Source: Antitrichia curtipendula
Taxonomy: Eukaryota; Streptophyta; Bryopsida; Hypnales; Leucodontaceae
Length of the DNA stretch: 64,000 nt
Direction: 5' to 3'
Assembly (NCBI GenBank): GCA_951230915.1
Contig: OX579637.1
Span: 18,848,001-18,912,000 of the forward strand
Made by a program: the position numbers and the translations under genes. Shown here one piece after another: positions 1 through 11,990 of the stretch (position 1 is its first letter; each line of letters opens with the position of its first letter). The notes beneath the pieces are model-generated. The model had not been told where the DNA came from. It saw nothing but the letters and a program-made list of their open reading frames with translations, and made no database searches.

Positions 1-1520
1 TTTTTTTTTGTTTTCTTACATGAACGCAGCAGAAATGACAGTTTTCAGTGGCTTCTGGCCAGAAAATGGTCTTGAGACTTCAGGGGTTAAGATGATTCAA
101 AGCCAAAAAATATATTCAAGCAAGGTATAAAAAAAAATTGCTTACTTTACTTCAAATGTAAATATCTTACAAAGAGCATGGTAAAACATTTTTCAATTTC
201 TTCTACATATTTATATACTAGTCTAGTAAAAGATCCTACGATATGATTACTTAGATATGCCGTAAAAAAAATTAAAGTTGTCAACACCTTCGCCACCTTG
301 CAATAGATGTGGTGGTTTTGAGTGGTCTTTTTGAAAATAAGGCCTTCAAATTTGAGCAGTTAATTTACATTTTCTAGCAGTTCTAAGTTATAAGGTTTGA
401 ATCCAAATAATAAAGTACTGAATTTAGAGTAGCGTGTAGGAAAATAAAATTAATTTGTGCAGTTTTTTTTTTATGCTCAGAATTATTTTGTAAGTTGAAG
501 TCCATACGAGCTTGAAATTTCTTTTAATACTTATATTAGCAAGATAGAATTAAAACTCACTAATTCCTAAGGTAGCAAGCAAAAAAATGATTGTCCAAAA
601 ACCAAGATCCTCCATATTTTTCACATCATTTAATATCAAAATAGAATTAATCAAAACTTTTCATGTAGCAAAGAATATAATGTATGAGAAAATCTATTTG
701 AAACAAGAAGGAAAATTTAGGTCAATATCTATTAGTCTCATTTGTTTTTAACTTCTTTGGCATAAGTCTTACTTCTTTAGGACTTATTCAAATTAAAAAA
801 ATTTATTCCTAAGAAAATGATATGTCCAGATATTCTTCAAAAAAGTTCCAAGATATATTTACAAGATTGAAAGCACATGTATTTGGAGTTTTGCACAGAA
901 TTCTTTTTATCCATCAAGAGACTAACGTTCTTTTATGGATTATCATTCTTTATTTTTTAATTTGGAAATTTTCAAATAAAGTAAAAGACAAGTTAGAGAA
1001 ATTCATAAGCTTTTCCTTCCTTCTAGGTCCGCAAAATAAAACTCTTTATTTTAACTTTCATCGGTGTCATTTGGAATTCCGCAATTCAAATTTTCTTTAA
1101 TCCGTACCAAGCTATCAATGTAAACAATCTAAAAGAAATAATTAATTTTTTTTGGTAATTTTTATATTTGCTCTCCAATTTCACAACAAATCCTTGAAAA
1201 TCTGCTCTAACGTCTGCAATATTTTTGGAGACATGAAACAAACTTTCACAGCTACATTATGGGGGGTGCCATCATTTCTATAATATTCATGCCAAAATTT
1301 CAAATTATTGTATCAATGTAGCATGAAAGAATTATCAGATAGACCAAACTAAACTCCATAGTCCTTCAAGGATTACAATTCATATCTATAAAAGTTATCT
1401 TCATTTTGTTATCAAAATTCTTTTTTAACACAAACATTATAACTCAAGTTTCATAGATCCTTTGAAATTTAGAGCTCTACACTTCTAATAAAATGTCTTC
1501 ACCCCCATATGGGGCAACAT
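1..1520. other. AT-rich flank without a supported gene
   Basis: No convincing gene was found. A short plus-strand ORF at 822-1100 has AT-driven composition and no recognisable motif. The block at about 140-265 resembles one at about 3728-3850 in the same orientation, with shared words such as CAAATATCTT, TTTCTTCTACA and ATATGCC. These may be the remnants of a dispersed repeat on either side of pseudogene A. Confidence 0.5.
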
Positions 1521-1525
1521 GCCAA

Positions 1526-2608
1526 TTAAGAAGTTTCATGCTGCCTGAAATAAAAATCGCGATGTTTTTTCAAATCCTTCAAGTACTTGTCGTTTTCTTC
1601 GATGCTTTTTGTTACTCCCTCCAACTGCTTCTTCAAATCATCGGTACGTTTGTACGACAACGGACCCACTTGTACTGAGAGTTCATTCTCATTTAATTGA
1701 CGGAGTTCGTTCATCTTCTCACGCAAAATAGATCTTACACTTGGCACCTTGACACTCAACAACTCCATCTTGTCTTCCGAATCGCTTCCATCAACTCTAC
1801 GGTTCCGCTCTAGAACAACATGCTCCACTTCCATAGGCCCTGCATCTTCCATGCCTTGCACATCAATGTGGGATATTGTGATGGGCTCGTCAACCTTCAT
1901 TTTTCCCTTCCTATCCATTTCCAAGCCCAAAGCCTTGTTCATGACTTCCATGAGAAGGTCGTCATTGTCACTGTAGAAAGAATATCCATCGTATTCATGG
2001 ATGTGTTTATCTGAGCTAGAAGTCGCCAACCACACTTCATTTTCATCATAAATGAAAAACTTCCCAGGCTTTGCCAATGTCACTGATTCCTTCACATCCG
2101 GCGCTACATCTGCCCAAGGAATACTTGATTCTCCTGGATGAACCCCGAGCGGAATCTCCTTAATGCTTGACCAATCCACCTCCTTCCTCAATACAACTTC
2201 AGCATATACCATTCTTGCAAGAAAGAAAGAAAAATTGTCGTTTCGATATGTTTGTAGGCCTTTATAGAGTTCCTTCCACACCTCGCAGCATCTTTCCTGG
2301 AAGGCTTTGTTCTTGCAATATGCAAGATTTACCTTGTTCGACTTCACGTGGAATTTGTGACGATACAATGGAAATAACTTGTTGATGTGGCACTAGTCCA
2401 CATATTTCTGAACCATTTTATAAGTCCAAGGGACGGGTTCATCTCTCCAACCTTTGAAAGCCTTAATCTTCGGATGGATCAAGATGGCCTTTTGCTTCTT
2501 GTGGACTTTTCCTTTCTTTTTTCAATCCTTGCCTCGAAGCACCTTGGACTCTTTCCCAGCTTTTGATCTCGGTACAGTAGGCGGTGAAGGTTGGGCCTTC
2601 TCTTCCAT
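1526..2608 (-). pseudogene. Gene A: unidentified gene, paralogue of gene B, with two in-frame stops
   Basis: I do not recognise the family. From an ATG at 2606-2608 one frame of 361 codons runs without indels to the stop at 1526. It is broken by TGA at 2522-2524 and TAG at 2393-2395. The first ~70 residues are basic (Lys/Arg rich). A conserved block then contains CHINKLFPL, YRHK and MVYAEVVL...VDW. The middle is acidic and the last ~80 residues form a heptad-like Leu/Lys/Glu coiled coil. Gene B (5758-7267) aligns through the same block (CHIDKLFPL, RHK, MVYAELVL...VDW), and B has TGG (Trp) where A has the TAG. The promoter lies just upstream at 2769-2885. Transposon origin is inferred from the shared promoter array and the decay, not shown. 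Confidence 0.6.
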
Positions 2609-2768
2609 CGCAATACACAGGAATATTCCTTCCCCTGATGCTAAAATGATCAAAATACGCCCTTTAAAACTCCAACCCCTAGCTCACGAGCAAGCACTCA
2701 GCCACTTCAAGGTGGATGAGAGACAGTGCGCAAAGCCAAGAGTAGAGAATGCGGGTGATAGGCAACCT

Positions 2769-2776
2769 CTTATATA
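2769..2776 (-). promoter_or_regulatory. TATA box of gene A
   Basis: On the minus strand the sequence reads GGGTATATAAGAGG, about 160 bp upstream of the gene A start codon. A CGCACTGTCTCTCATCC stretch follows and is nearly matched downstream of the equivalent GGGTACATAAGAGG box of gene B. Conservation of both blocks between paralogues supports a real core promoter. Confidence 0.6.
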
Positions 2777-2784
2777 CCCGATGG

Positions 2785-2885
2785 CACCTTGGGGCGCGTA
2801 CGAAGGGCGACTGCGGGTCCAAAGGCAGGGGAGGGGCGACTGCGAGTACCAGGAGACCGCAGCTCTAGGGCAACCGTAGTGGCCC
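2785..2885 (-). repeat. GC-rich CGCAGTCGCCC promoter array (gene A)
   Basis: Read on the coding strand there are at least three degenerate copies of a CCCGCRGTCGCCC-type unit (GCTGCGGTCTCC, TCGCAGTCGCCCC, CCCGCAGTCGCCC), then GTACGCGCCCC next to the TATA box. The same unit, in the same orientation relative to transcription, precedes gene B and the hAT gene. Confidence 0.6.
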
Positions 2886-5380
2886 CTTGTTTAACCTTAA
2901 AGTCTCAAGAATTTTTTTCCATCAAAAATGGCTCAAAACTGCCATTTCTATTGCATTCACTTAAGGAAGTAGGAAAAATATACCTATTTAGAATCCAAAC
3001 ATAGGATCTTCTACTACACTTACTTCACATCATGCGGTAAAAATTTTGTGATTTTTGACCTTATGGATTGAAGGTTATTAGCATTCAAGGTCAAAGAAAA
3101 AGTTTTTTTCAAGAAAATGCTTTGATTGCCTGGAAAAAAAAAGAAGCTCCAGAACTTTCACATCACTAATCCAAATGGAATGAATCAAAGATTCCCATTT
3201 AGACAAAAATATAATGTATAAGAAAAAAAAAATGATTTCAACTTTATGTAGATTTTTGTGGGCTACTCGATCTTGCCCAATTTGAGGTTATTATAGCATA
3301 ACTTTTGCTCCCTGGCACCGATTGAAGTAAAAATTATATTTCCATAAAGCTAATAAGTTATTCTATCTTATGAGACAGTTTCAAAAAGTTTTACCAAAAA
3401 TTGAGCTCATAGAAGCTTCCCCAAACTTTCAAGAGTCCCCCAAGGGGACTTTTGAAACTTTAGGGTCATAGAGTAAAGTCCGATTATTTATAAAAGACAT
3501 TACGAGAAGGCATCTTTTGGATAAAAATCTTTTGAGCCTCAAATTCAGTTTCAATTTCCTAAACTCTATGGCACAATAGTTTGGAAGCAAACGTGGCCAA
3601 GTACATCTGAGCCAACAATTCTATGAAGTTTGAACACCAAAATCCAAATTCAAGATTCAATATATGGAAGTAACGGAACGGGGTGGTCTGCATTCAAACA
3701 AATCTAGTTGATGAAGATTCCCAAACAATTGATTTCTTCACTTCAAATTCAAATATCTTCCAATTTACGTAGTAAAGGATTTTGAAATTTCTTCTACACA
3801 TTATTATACAAGTCTACTACAACATTCTACAGCCAAATATGCCAAACCAAACAATTCCTAAAGTTTACAATTCATGGCTAAAGAAATGGCATTCTTCATG
3901 CTTCTTGAGGAAAAAATGGCCTTTGATCCTCCAGGATTAAATTCAAATCTCATGGACTTACATAAAATTGTATCAAAAAATATTGTTGTTGCAATATTTT
4001 AATTTGATATCATACATATGTACGGAACATGCATACGCACATCTTCCATGTTAAAAAATGACTCCCTTCAGTAATAATTATATGACGTATAAAGTGTGCA
4101 ATATGAGGTTCCATATGACTATATTTTGTAAAATCCATATCTCTATGTTGGTTAACTAGATTTTGCCAACATAAATCCATAATTGTATTGTCTTGATGAA
4201 ATCTATAAAATTATTTACCTTATGAGGGCCAAGTATAACAATCTAATCATGATAAAGAAATACCTATTTTACAAACTTTGACATTGCCCCTACCCCCCCA
4301 ATATAGAAATCTTTGCAAGAAGAATTGTAAAACTTTCCAAGAAGTAGTCATTGAGAGGAAGATATAAATCAAATGATTCCTACATATGTCCACAACCACA
4401 TTAAAAAATTTCAACAACAATAGGTAAATGTAAAGAAGTTCTCTCCCTACTCGAGGTCGCCCCACACCCGAGGCCGTCCTAGACCTGAGTTCTCCAATGC
4501 CCCCCCCCCCCCCTTTAAGCAGGAAGAGAGGGTTTATCCCCACTCATGATCACCCAAGACCCAAAGTCTCTAGCATTCCTCCCTTTCGGCAGAAAGAGAA
4601 AGTCTCTCCACCTCTCCCCACCTAAAGGCGCCCAAAGATGAAATCAAAATACAATAATCCAATTGTAAAATAGTTGTAACAGCAGAATTAAATCCTTTGA
4701 AAAGTCGATTTGTTGAAATTGCATTCCGAAATGATAGCATGAATTCCTAAAGGACAATTGTCCATTGAACATCCAATTGAAAGGCCTAAGACATGTACAA
4801 GTGAATAGCGCAGTAATACAATGTCAATAGTGAATTATAATTTGGTGCAATGTAAAAGGTGTTCCCAAATCCTAAACCCTAAATCCTAAACCCTAATATC
4901 AAGTTTATTAATTTTGTATGCCATGCCTAGAGTTATGTAATCCCACTTCTTCTGCTTCTTTATGAAGAAGTCACCTAAATATATAGAAGTGACATCTATG
5001 TTTTATTTTTCATTGTGAATTTTTTTCAATTCAACGGCCTTTCCCCTTATATGTAATTTTGAATAAAATGAAGTAAATGGTACATGACTAAAATGAATGG
5101 TGGAGGATAAAGTAATAAAATGAAAAATGGAATCACTAAACCTCCACCCACTAGACCCCACATGGCCTATCTTCCAAATTTTGGTGAAGAAAAAGCTTAA
5201 AAGTCTTGTAAAACCTTACTAAATTCTTACTTGTGGTAGTTGACATGTTTTTTTCAAAATTCATTTCAAAGTGTACCATGAGCATCCAAAATCAGATTTA
5301 GAAAGTGAATGATTTTGATCTCTCTACCCTTGTCCTCGTGCCTTGGATTCTTTGAATTTCAAACTTGAGTTTCCCTCCTT
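2886..5380. other. Intergenic region between genes A and B
   Basis: AT-rich with no supported gene. It holds a remnant of the GC-rich unit at about 4444-4485 (CGAGGTCGCCCC, CCGAGGCCGTCC), a run of 14 C at about 4500-4513, and a short interstitial telomere-like stretch at about 4872-4897 (CCTAAACCCTAAATCCTAAA). The block at 3728-3850 resembles the one at 140-265. Confidence 0.5.
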
Positions 5381-5389
5381 CCTAGACCC

Positions 5390-5576
5390 AAGGTCGCCCC
5401 ACCCGCGATCGCCCCTGCCTCGGATTCCGGGAATTTGAATCTTCAATTTCTCCCTCTCTCCTGGATCCGCGGTTGCCCCTAGCCACAGTCGCCCAGTTGG
5501 AGGCTGCAGCCGCGGTCGCCCTGATCTATACGCGCCCCAATCCGTACGTGCCCTGGGGCGACTTTGGGTACATAAG
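5390..5576 (+). promoter_or_regulatory. GC-rich promoter array and TATA-like box of gene B
   Basis: Several degenerate units (AAGGTCGCCCC, CGCGATCGCCCC, CGCGGTTGCCCC, CACAGTCGCCC, CCGCGGTCGCCC) are followed by TACGCGCCCC and a TATA-like TACATAAG at 5569-5576. Downstream, CGCACTGTCTTTCATCC matches the leader of gene A. The GC content stands out sharply from the AT-rich surroundings. Confidence 0.6.
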
Positions 5577-5757
5577 AGGTCGCCCCCTCCTATTCTCGTT
5601 ACTTTTTTTCAGCGCTGCGCACTGTCTTTCATCCGTCTCAGAGCGGCTGAATGCGTGCTCGTGTTCTGGGATTTTGGGGCTTGTATCCATGCTACCAAAT
5701 TTGCGTCACCGAACTATCCTTTTTTTGGTGGAGTTCCCAAGGTTGAAATCATCTACG

Positions 5758-7267
5758 ATGGACGTTAACACGAAAAAAATTAAGAAGAAAAGAGATAGCC
5801 AACATAGAAACCGTCGCATCCTTCTAAATCTAGGGGCTGTGGCATTTCAAGGTTGGGATTGAATTACAGGAGATTGGATGATGGTGATTTGCAAGAAGTT
5901 TGTGGGCTGGTGCCATATTGACAAGCTATTCCCTCTTCATCGGCACAAGTTGCATCTAAAGATGAATGCTGCAAATCTACATTACTGCAAGGATGGCGCA
6001 TTTGTGCAACGCTGTATCGAAGTGCATCAACATTTGTACAATACACGAATAGTGGTCAAGAGCGAGGTTCCGTTGTTCATTTGCCAAATGGTGTATGCAG
6101 AGCTAGTCTTGGCGCAAACGGTAGATTGGACCACCGTCAAGGCATCAAGCTTATCACCATTCCAAGAGCCAAAGACATTCCGAGGGCGGGTCCCTCCGCT
6201 AATCCGTGGGACGGGCTAGGAAAGAAGAAGTTGATCCAAACAGGGGGGGCGGATGAAAAATACGTGTGGTCAACTCACTCGAGTTCAACTAGCAAAGAAA
6301 GCTCGGATGAAGAACTTACCCCATAGATGCAATGGAAATAATCCCATTGGATGTTACCCCACTTCAGGTTCATCATCCTGAAAGCAATGAAGTATTGCAA
6401 CACGTGTTCGCATGCATCCAAATAGAAGCACTTGATAGACTGGATGGAAAGATCAAAACAGAGGAGGAGGTGGTGCCGCCTTTGTTGGCATTGCCTTGGA
6501 TGGAAGAAGTACCGGCAATGGAAGAACACGTTGAAGGTTTGTATCGTTGAGATACCACTGAAGCCACAAAACAGTTTTACAAAGAGAAACTTCATCAGCT
6601 TCTTCAAGATTTGGCAAGGACAGAGCAAGCATGTCAGAATTACAAAAAAAAGACTGTGGAAACTTTTGATGGTAAATATGTGTCCATCCTCCAAGCAAAA
6701 ATTGAAAGTGGGCAAATCCGTTTGGACGTGCAAGCTAGAGAGATAGCAGACCTGGAGGCATTTTATCGGGAATTTTCCGGTGGTCCAGACGGAAGGCCTA
6801 GCGCTGGCGACAGTGAGGAAGCCAAAGCTTGGCTTGCCAAAATTATAGGAGATTGCAAGATGGAAGAAGATTGGTACATCAATGCAAAGAGAGAGGTGGA
6901 AGAAGGACGGTCAAGGATAATTCACCTGACCAAAATCGGGGATCAGGCCCCTCTTGATCGTGTCTTCAAATTTGATGCCCAACATGTACATAAGCTATAT
7001 GGGACACCGCAAGCGGAAGTATCCGACTTGAAGAAGAAGTTAGCTACTTGTCTCTCATTGAAAGAGAATTTGCAACGAAGCATGCGTCAGCTGAACCAAC
7101 ACATTGCTTTATCTAAATTGTGGAGAAAAGCATGGAGGCAAGGTTACTTTAAGACCTTCGGGCAACGTAACATTGCATATCTGAAGAGGGTGGAGAACGA
7201 GGTGATGGTTGAGCTGGAATCTGAGAAAAAGAAAAGAGATGAAAAGGGCAAGAAAGATATTGCATGA
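5758..7267 (+). pseudogene. Gene B: unidentified gene, paralogue of gene A, frameshifted
   Basis: It starts at ATG 5758 with a Lys/Arg-rich N-terminus. TGA at 5860-5862 interrupts the frame, which continues through the block shared with gene A (CHIDKLFPL, RHK, MVYAELVL, VDW). The frame changes at about 6170-6215 and again at about 6320, and a further TGA lies at 6548-6550. The C-terminal part (about 6551-7267) is open and rich in Lys, Glu and Leu, consistent with a long coiled coil. It is longer than the equivalent end of gene A. No catalytic motif is visible. Transcription is divergent from gene A, with matching promoter elements. Function unknown; a transposon-associated ORF is my inference. 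Confidence 0.55.
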
Positions 7268-8337
7268 TTTTGATTAGTTGCAATTGTTGTAGGACTATAT
7301 GCTTTTGTAAACATGTATATATACCAGCGGATTATGTATTTGATATTCAGGATTTAAAGCAAATTTTTCCATTTCTTTGTCCATGTCAAATCTTGATTTT
7401 CTATTGTTGAAGGCTCTTGGATATAAGGCTCTAGGAAATAGGGCTCTCGTACATTAGAGGTTGGAGAAAAATCACATCAGAAGTTAAATTACAAAATTTG
7501 TGGACTACAATTTTATTACACATAAATTGATTGTAGCTCAATATATTATGCCATTTAAAACCGACCATCTTTGAAGAGGTCACTTCTTCAAATAGAACAC
7601 GGAAAAAAAAATTAGAAGATATCAAATTGGTTTAAAATTTGAACATGGTTATGATCAAACATTGTAATCTTCCAACTCATAAGTGATGCTGTTATGTTTT
7701 GTTTTGCCGTTACACGTGGAGCATGTGTCTTTTTTTTTAGAATTTGAAATTACTATGCATTTTTTTGGAAATAATGAAGAAATTCCATATCTCATACAGA
7801 ATATACTCAAAATATCTTACATTTTCACCATAGAATTATATTATGATTAATAACATCATTATGTACACCGAAGTTGGCATGCCATGCTAAAATCAGAGAC
7901 ATAACAAACCATACTTATAGGCCCAAAGTTCATATTGCTATAAAATAGTGAAAATTAGCATTTTTTCAAGTATTCCAATTGGAATAGAAAATGTATCTAA
8001 TAAGCGTATCAAGCATTAGGTAGATTCAAGATCAAGAAATGCCATTTGAAGTCATGAAATTCACAGCAGTAAAAAACTACAAGAAATGCCCAAAATTCAC
8101 TTTAAGGGTGATTTGTGGATTAAGCATCTTCTTCCATAGAAAGGTCAATAGCACCATAATGTAGTAAGTTGCAATACTATTTACCACAAATATACTAAAG
8201 TGGCCTCCAAAAAAATGAATTAGATCAATGAATTTCCATCCTACATATATAGGTGGAGTCATCCAGTGGACACCTAACATCCACAAACGACTCTAGAAAG
8301 AAAAAATAAATTTGCACACATGCTTACCTATGGACCA
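7268..8337. other. AT-rich gap between gene B and the hAT element
   Basis: I see no gene, tandem repeat or clear inverted repeat here. Short ORFs on the minus strand (for example around 7431-7625 and 8077-8286) have AT-driven composition and no motif. Confidence 0.5.
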
Positions 8338-8507
8338 TGGTCGCATTCTACTGGAGCCGCGGTCGCCCCACAAAAGGACGTGCAATCACCTAGCGGGCAC
8401 CCGAAGTCGCCCTTCATGGGACCCGCGGTCGTCCTATTGGACCCGCGATTGCCCCCTCAGCCTGTACCCGAGGTCGCCCTCACTTACAACCCCTCTTGGA
8501 CTATAAA
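8338..8507 (+). promoter_or_regulatory. GC-rich array and TATA box upstream of the hAT gene
   Basis: Units CCGCGGTCGCCCC, CCGAAGTCGCCC, CCCGCGGTCGTCC, CCCGCGATTGCCCC and CCCGAGGTCGCCC are followed by TATAAA at 8502-8507 and then CTGCCTCTCATC. The layout matches the promoters of genes A and B. In hAT transposons such as Ac, short subterminal repeats bind the transposase, so this array could be a binding-site cluster as well as a promoter. Confidence 0.6.
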
Positions 8508-8735
8508 GCCTGAAGGGCAGCAACTGCCTCTCATCTTGCTCCGGTGATAAAATTCTTGTCTTTATTCCTCTAAAGAGGCTTCCTGCGGACGTTTTGGTTC
8601 TTTGGAAGGCAACAACCTAGCTTTGAGAGGTTCATAGGACCACTCTTGGCGGGTGGCTTTGTCATTACTTCTTTTAATTGATCCGGTTTTTGCGATAAAG
8701 TAATTTTTTTGTGCGACCCATTGTGGATTTGCAAG

Positions 8736-10716
8736 ATGGCTAGCCAAGGTGGTGGAAGGACAATGCCTGCTAACGATACACGTAGGGCCACAAAAGAGTG
8801 GGACCCTTGGCTCATAACATGCATTGAAGGTGATGCCTCCTTGTATCTGAAAAAATGCAGATTTTGTGGGTGGAGCACAGTATTTGTATGGAAGAGGGCA
8901 TTGACTCACTTTGGATTTGGCGCCATGCGCAGACAAGATCTCTATCAACGTATCCCTACAAACGTATTGGAAAAATTTAGAAATTGTATGGGGGTTGTTC
9001 CAAAATTCATGAGGTACGGAGAAATGTACCATGTGCCGATTGCACTCAATGCAGATGATGGTGTTGTTGTGCCCCTTGTTGAGCCTGAAGTAGAGGTGGA
9101 TTTTGAAGGGTCCGGGACCCTAGTCGTACGAATGAAGCATTGACTTCTAATCCAGATTCAGTAGATTCTAATCTAGCAATAGTGGAGAAAAGGAGGAATG
9201 TGCCTTCTATTTCCCGTCAAAGAAGTATAAATGAAGCATTACAATTGGCCCTCAAACAGAAGTTAGATAAGATGTGGGCTTCCTTCTTCTATGAAGCCGA
9301 CATAGCATTTAACGTCGTGCAACATCTTGCATTTATAAACGCAGTGAGGGAAACCGCTATAGCTGGATTTGTGTATCAACCGCCATCATACAATGCAGTG
9401 CGCACAAAAATGATAGATATGAAAAAGGCAGCTGTAAAGAATATAGTCTCTGAGCGGACGAGGAACTCTATTGACCAGTATGGAGCGACTATTTGTTTAG
9501 ATGGATGGTCTGATACCAACACTCGTCCTTTGTTGAATATGATGCTCGTATGTCCTGCTAGGGATGTCTTTTTGGGCTCGGTGGATAGCACAGGGGTGGG
9601 GAAAGACATTGCCTACACCACGGATATTATGGCACAATACATAGACCAGGTTGGACCAACAAACATTGTTCAACTGTGTATGGACAATGCCGCTGTAATG
9701 ACAGGGGCCATGACAAGGTTGCAAGAAATGTACCCTCACATGTATAAACAAGGGTGTACAGCACACATTTTGGACTTACTTTTGGAAGACTGGGGAAAGG
9801 AAAAGAAGGTGACTGAATTGGTGGAGGACTGTAGGAAAATTTGCACGTTCATCAAAAAATATCAGCTCACTTTGGCTCTGTTTTGGAAATATTCACCAAA
9901 CAAGGTGTTGAGACTCCCTGCCTTAACGTGGTTTGCTTGCAACTTCCTCATGGTAGATCGTCTCATGGATTGCAAGCAAGCATTGCACAACGTGATTTTG
10001 GATGAGACGTATGCGCCTTTTGAGATGAGTTTGTTTCAGCGGAAGAACGGATACGTAGTTCAAGGACGAGCCGTGCGTGCAAGGAAAATATTCTTTCAAA
10101 AGCGTTCTGGGTGAAATGTGAGAATTTTTTGCACATGGTACAACCTGTACTCCTTGCTCTTTGAGTGTTTGATGGGAAGATCTTGGCAATGCCCAAAGCT
10201 TTGATGGTGATGCAGAGCTTGAAAGAGCACATGTACTCGTTGAAAAATGAGCCTTTTTTTCTAGACCCCGTGATTGCAGACAAGTACAAGAAGCAGTTTG
10301 ATGCTTGTTGGAAATTGATGCTCATAGATTTGCACTATGCATGTGCACTATTGAACCCATATTTGCTTGATATAGCAACCATTCAAAACAATGGCAAAGC
10401 CAAATCTGCCTTGAATTGAGTCATACGAAAACTCAGCGAGCCATTGGAAGTGTCACCTGTGGACGCATTGAGTGAGCTTGTGGAACTCAAAGAAAAGACA
10501 GGCCCATTTGACCCTTTGATGGATGCTTTTGATATCACTCAAGGTACACTACTGCCCCATCAGTGGTGGAACTATGTAGGTGGCAATGCTCTCCCAAAAT
10601 TTGCAAAGAGAATTCTATCTTTGACATATGCCGCATTTAACTATATTTGGACTTTGGGAAGAATTCTGGACTGTTTTGGAAAATCACTCCAGCTAATTAC
10701 TACCTATATTAGGTGA
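8736..10716 (+). pseudogene. hAT-superfamily transposase (DUF659 type), decayed
   Basis: The N-terminus has a BED-like zinc-finger pattern (CRFC followed by a spaced ALTHF). A DUF659/hAT core follows with CLDGWSDTNTRP, CMDNAAVM and GCTAHILDLLLEDW; the Asp in the first two are the likely catalytic acids. The C-terminal hAT dimerisation region begins with HQWWNYVGGNALPKFAKRIL but degenerates before the usual RNWS-type segment. The frame changes at about 9115-9140 and again near 10070-10115, and TGA codons lie at 10162-10164 and 10417-10419, so it is non-functional. ATG 8736 is the first Met of the zinc-finger frame. The 32.9-34.2 kb fragment appears to be the missing C-terminal part of a related element. 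Confidence 0.8.
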
Positions 10717-11029
10717 AGTCAGAGCCTTGTGCCAGCGACAATACAAAGGAAAACATTTCATAATTGGGCAATGAAACATGTAGACAATGGTTATTTGCAT
10801 ATAGTTAGCAAAATTATCTAGAACTATTGTGATGTTTGTACACGAGGTCCTCAATTTGGTGTAAGCAATGAGAATTTACATTCTTCCATCTCCACGTGAT
10901 TGGCTAAGTCCTCCACATTCATCATGAAACGGAGGAATTCCAACACTCGAGTTGGGGATTGGAGATTTAGAGATCATCTCATGATTGTCAACCCATAGCA
11001 TTAGTAATTGACATTTCTAACTTAGAATT

Positions 11030-11420
11030 TGAGAATTGGACGTCTGGAGACGTTCTCAAGTCCTCCCCTCTACATTACACATTCATTTGACAACTCCAAC
11101 ACTAAGTTTGGGAACGGGAATTGGACATCTGGAGACGTTCTGATGTCCTCCCCTCTACATTACATTTTCATTTGACAATTCTAACACTAAACTTGAGAAT
11201 GGGAATTGGACGTCTGGAGACGTTCTGATGTCCTCCCCTCTACATTACATATTCATTTGACAATTCTGACACTGAACTTGGGAATGGGAATTGGACGTCT
11301 GGAGACGTTCTGATGTCCTCCCCTCTACATTACATTTTCATTTGACAATTCTAACACTGAACTTGGGAACGGAAATTGGACGTCTAGAGACATTCTGATG
11401 TTCTCCCTTCACCATCACAC
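11030..11420. repeat. 85-bp tandem repeat, about five copies
   Basis: Copies begin near 11032, 11117, 11202, 11287 and 11371, spaced 85, 85, 85 and 84 bp. Each carries the near-palindrome ACGTCTGGAGACGT, then GTCCTCCCCTCTACATTACA and CATTTGACAA. The array lies 0.3 kb downstream of the hAT coding remnant, where subterminal repeats would be expected, but ownership is not proven. Confidence 0.85.
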
Positions 11421-11602
11421 AGTGATAGTTGTATAATAAAGAAAGGTAGTGGAACCACCATTTTTTTTATTTAGATGTATGAAAGAATAGGAACTGAATA
11501 CAAATAAAGCATTGTTTGCAATTCTGAAGGTAGTCTATTTCAAATCTGCTGGTTGGGTGTCCCTAATATGTACAACTGGGGGTATTATAGAAACCTTCTG
11601 GG

Positions 11603-11990
11603 TTAGGGGATCCACATCAGAGAATAAAAGGGTGCAATTTCTAAGCAAGTTGCGCCATGCCATTTACTAAAGAGATATGAGAAGAGGTCGCCTCTATTGG
11701 GGTACTTGTCTGAACTGCTTGGTAAGTCACAACCTTTAATAAGAAATAACATCGCAATAAAATTCCTTGGAAGTATCCGTGGAAGGAGCTCCTCGAATTT
11801 AGAAGTGGTCATGTTCGACCAGATACCAACGGAAGTCTTCGACACCATAAAACCAACTAAATCCTGGAAGGCCTCAATCTATTTGTTTTGTTGAATTTCC
11901 ACGACAGCAGCCTCAGTGCACAAAACACCTGTCAATACCAGGATCACCACTCTCTGCAAAGAACCACGTGACAACACATGGTCAATTGTG
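11603..11990 (-). pseudogene. FCP1/HAD-like domain fragment
   Basis: The minus strand reads VILVLTGVLC, then an in-frame stop, then VGIWSNMTTSKFEELLPRIL and LFSYLFSKW. This resembles the FCP1-type order of a DLxGLL motif, an IWSSM motif and a downstream SKW. The nucleophile Asp of the first motif reads Val here. It is more diverged than the FCP1-like exon at 12518-13317 on the same strand, and may be a decayed duplicate of it or a downstream exon. I matched the motifs by eye only. Confidence 0.4.

Noticed and set aside
822..1100. 92-residue plus-strand ORF
   Set aside because: Phe/Lys/Ile-rich translation of AT-rich DNA with no motif.
4872..4905. Telomere or chromosome end
   Set aside because: Only a few degenerate CCCTAAA-like units are present within ordinary AT-rich sequence; this is an interstitial or promoter-type telobox.
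8562..9032. Minus-strand ORF opposite the hAT N-terminus
   Set aside because: It is the antisense shadow of the zinc-finger region, which has a clear motif on the plus strand.
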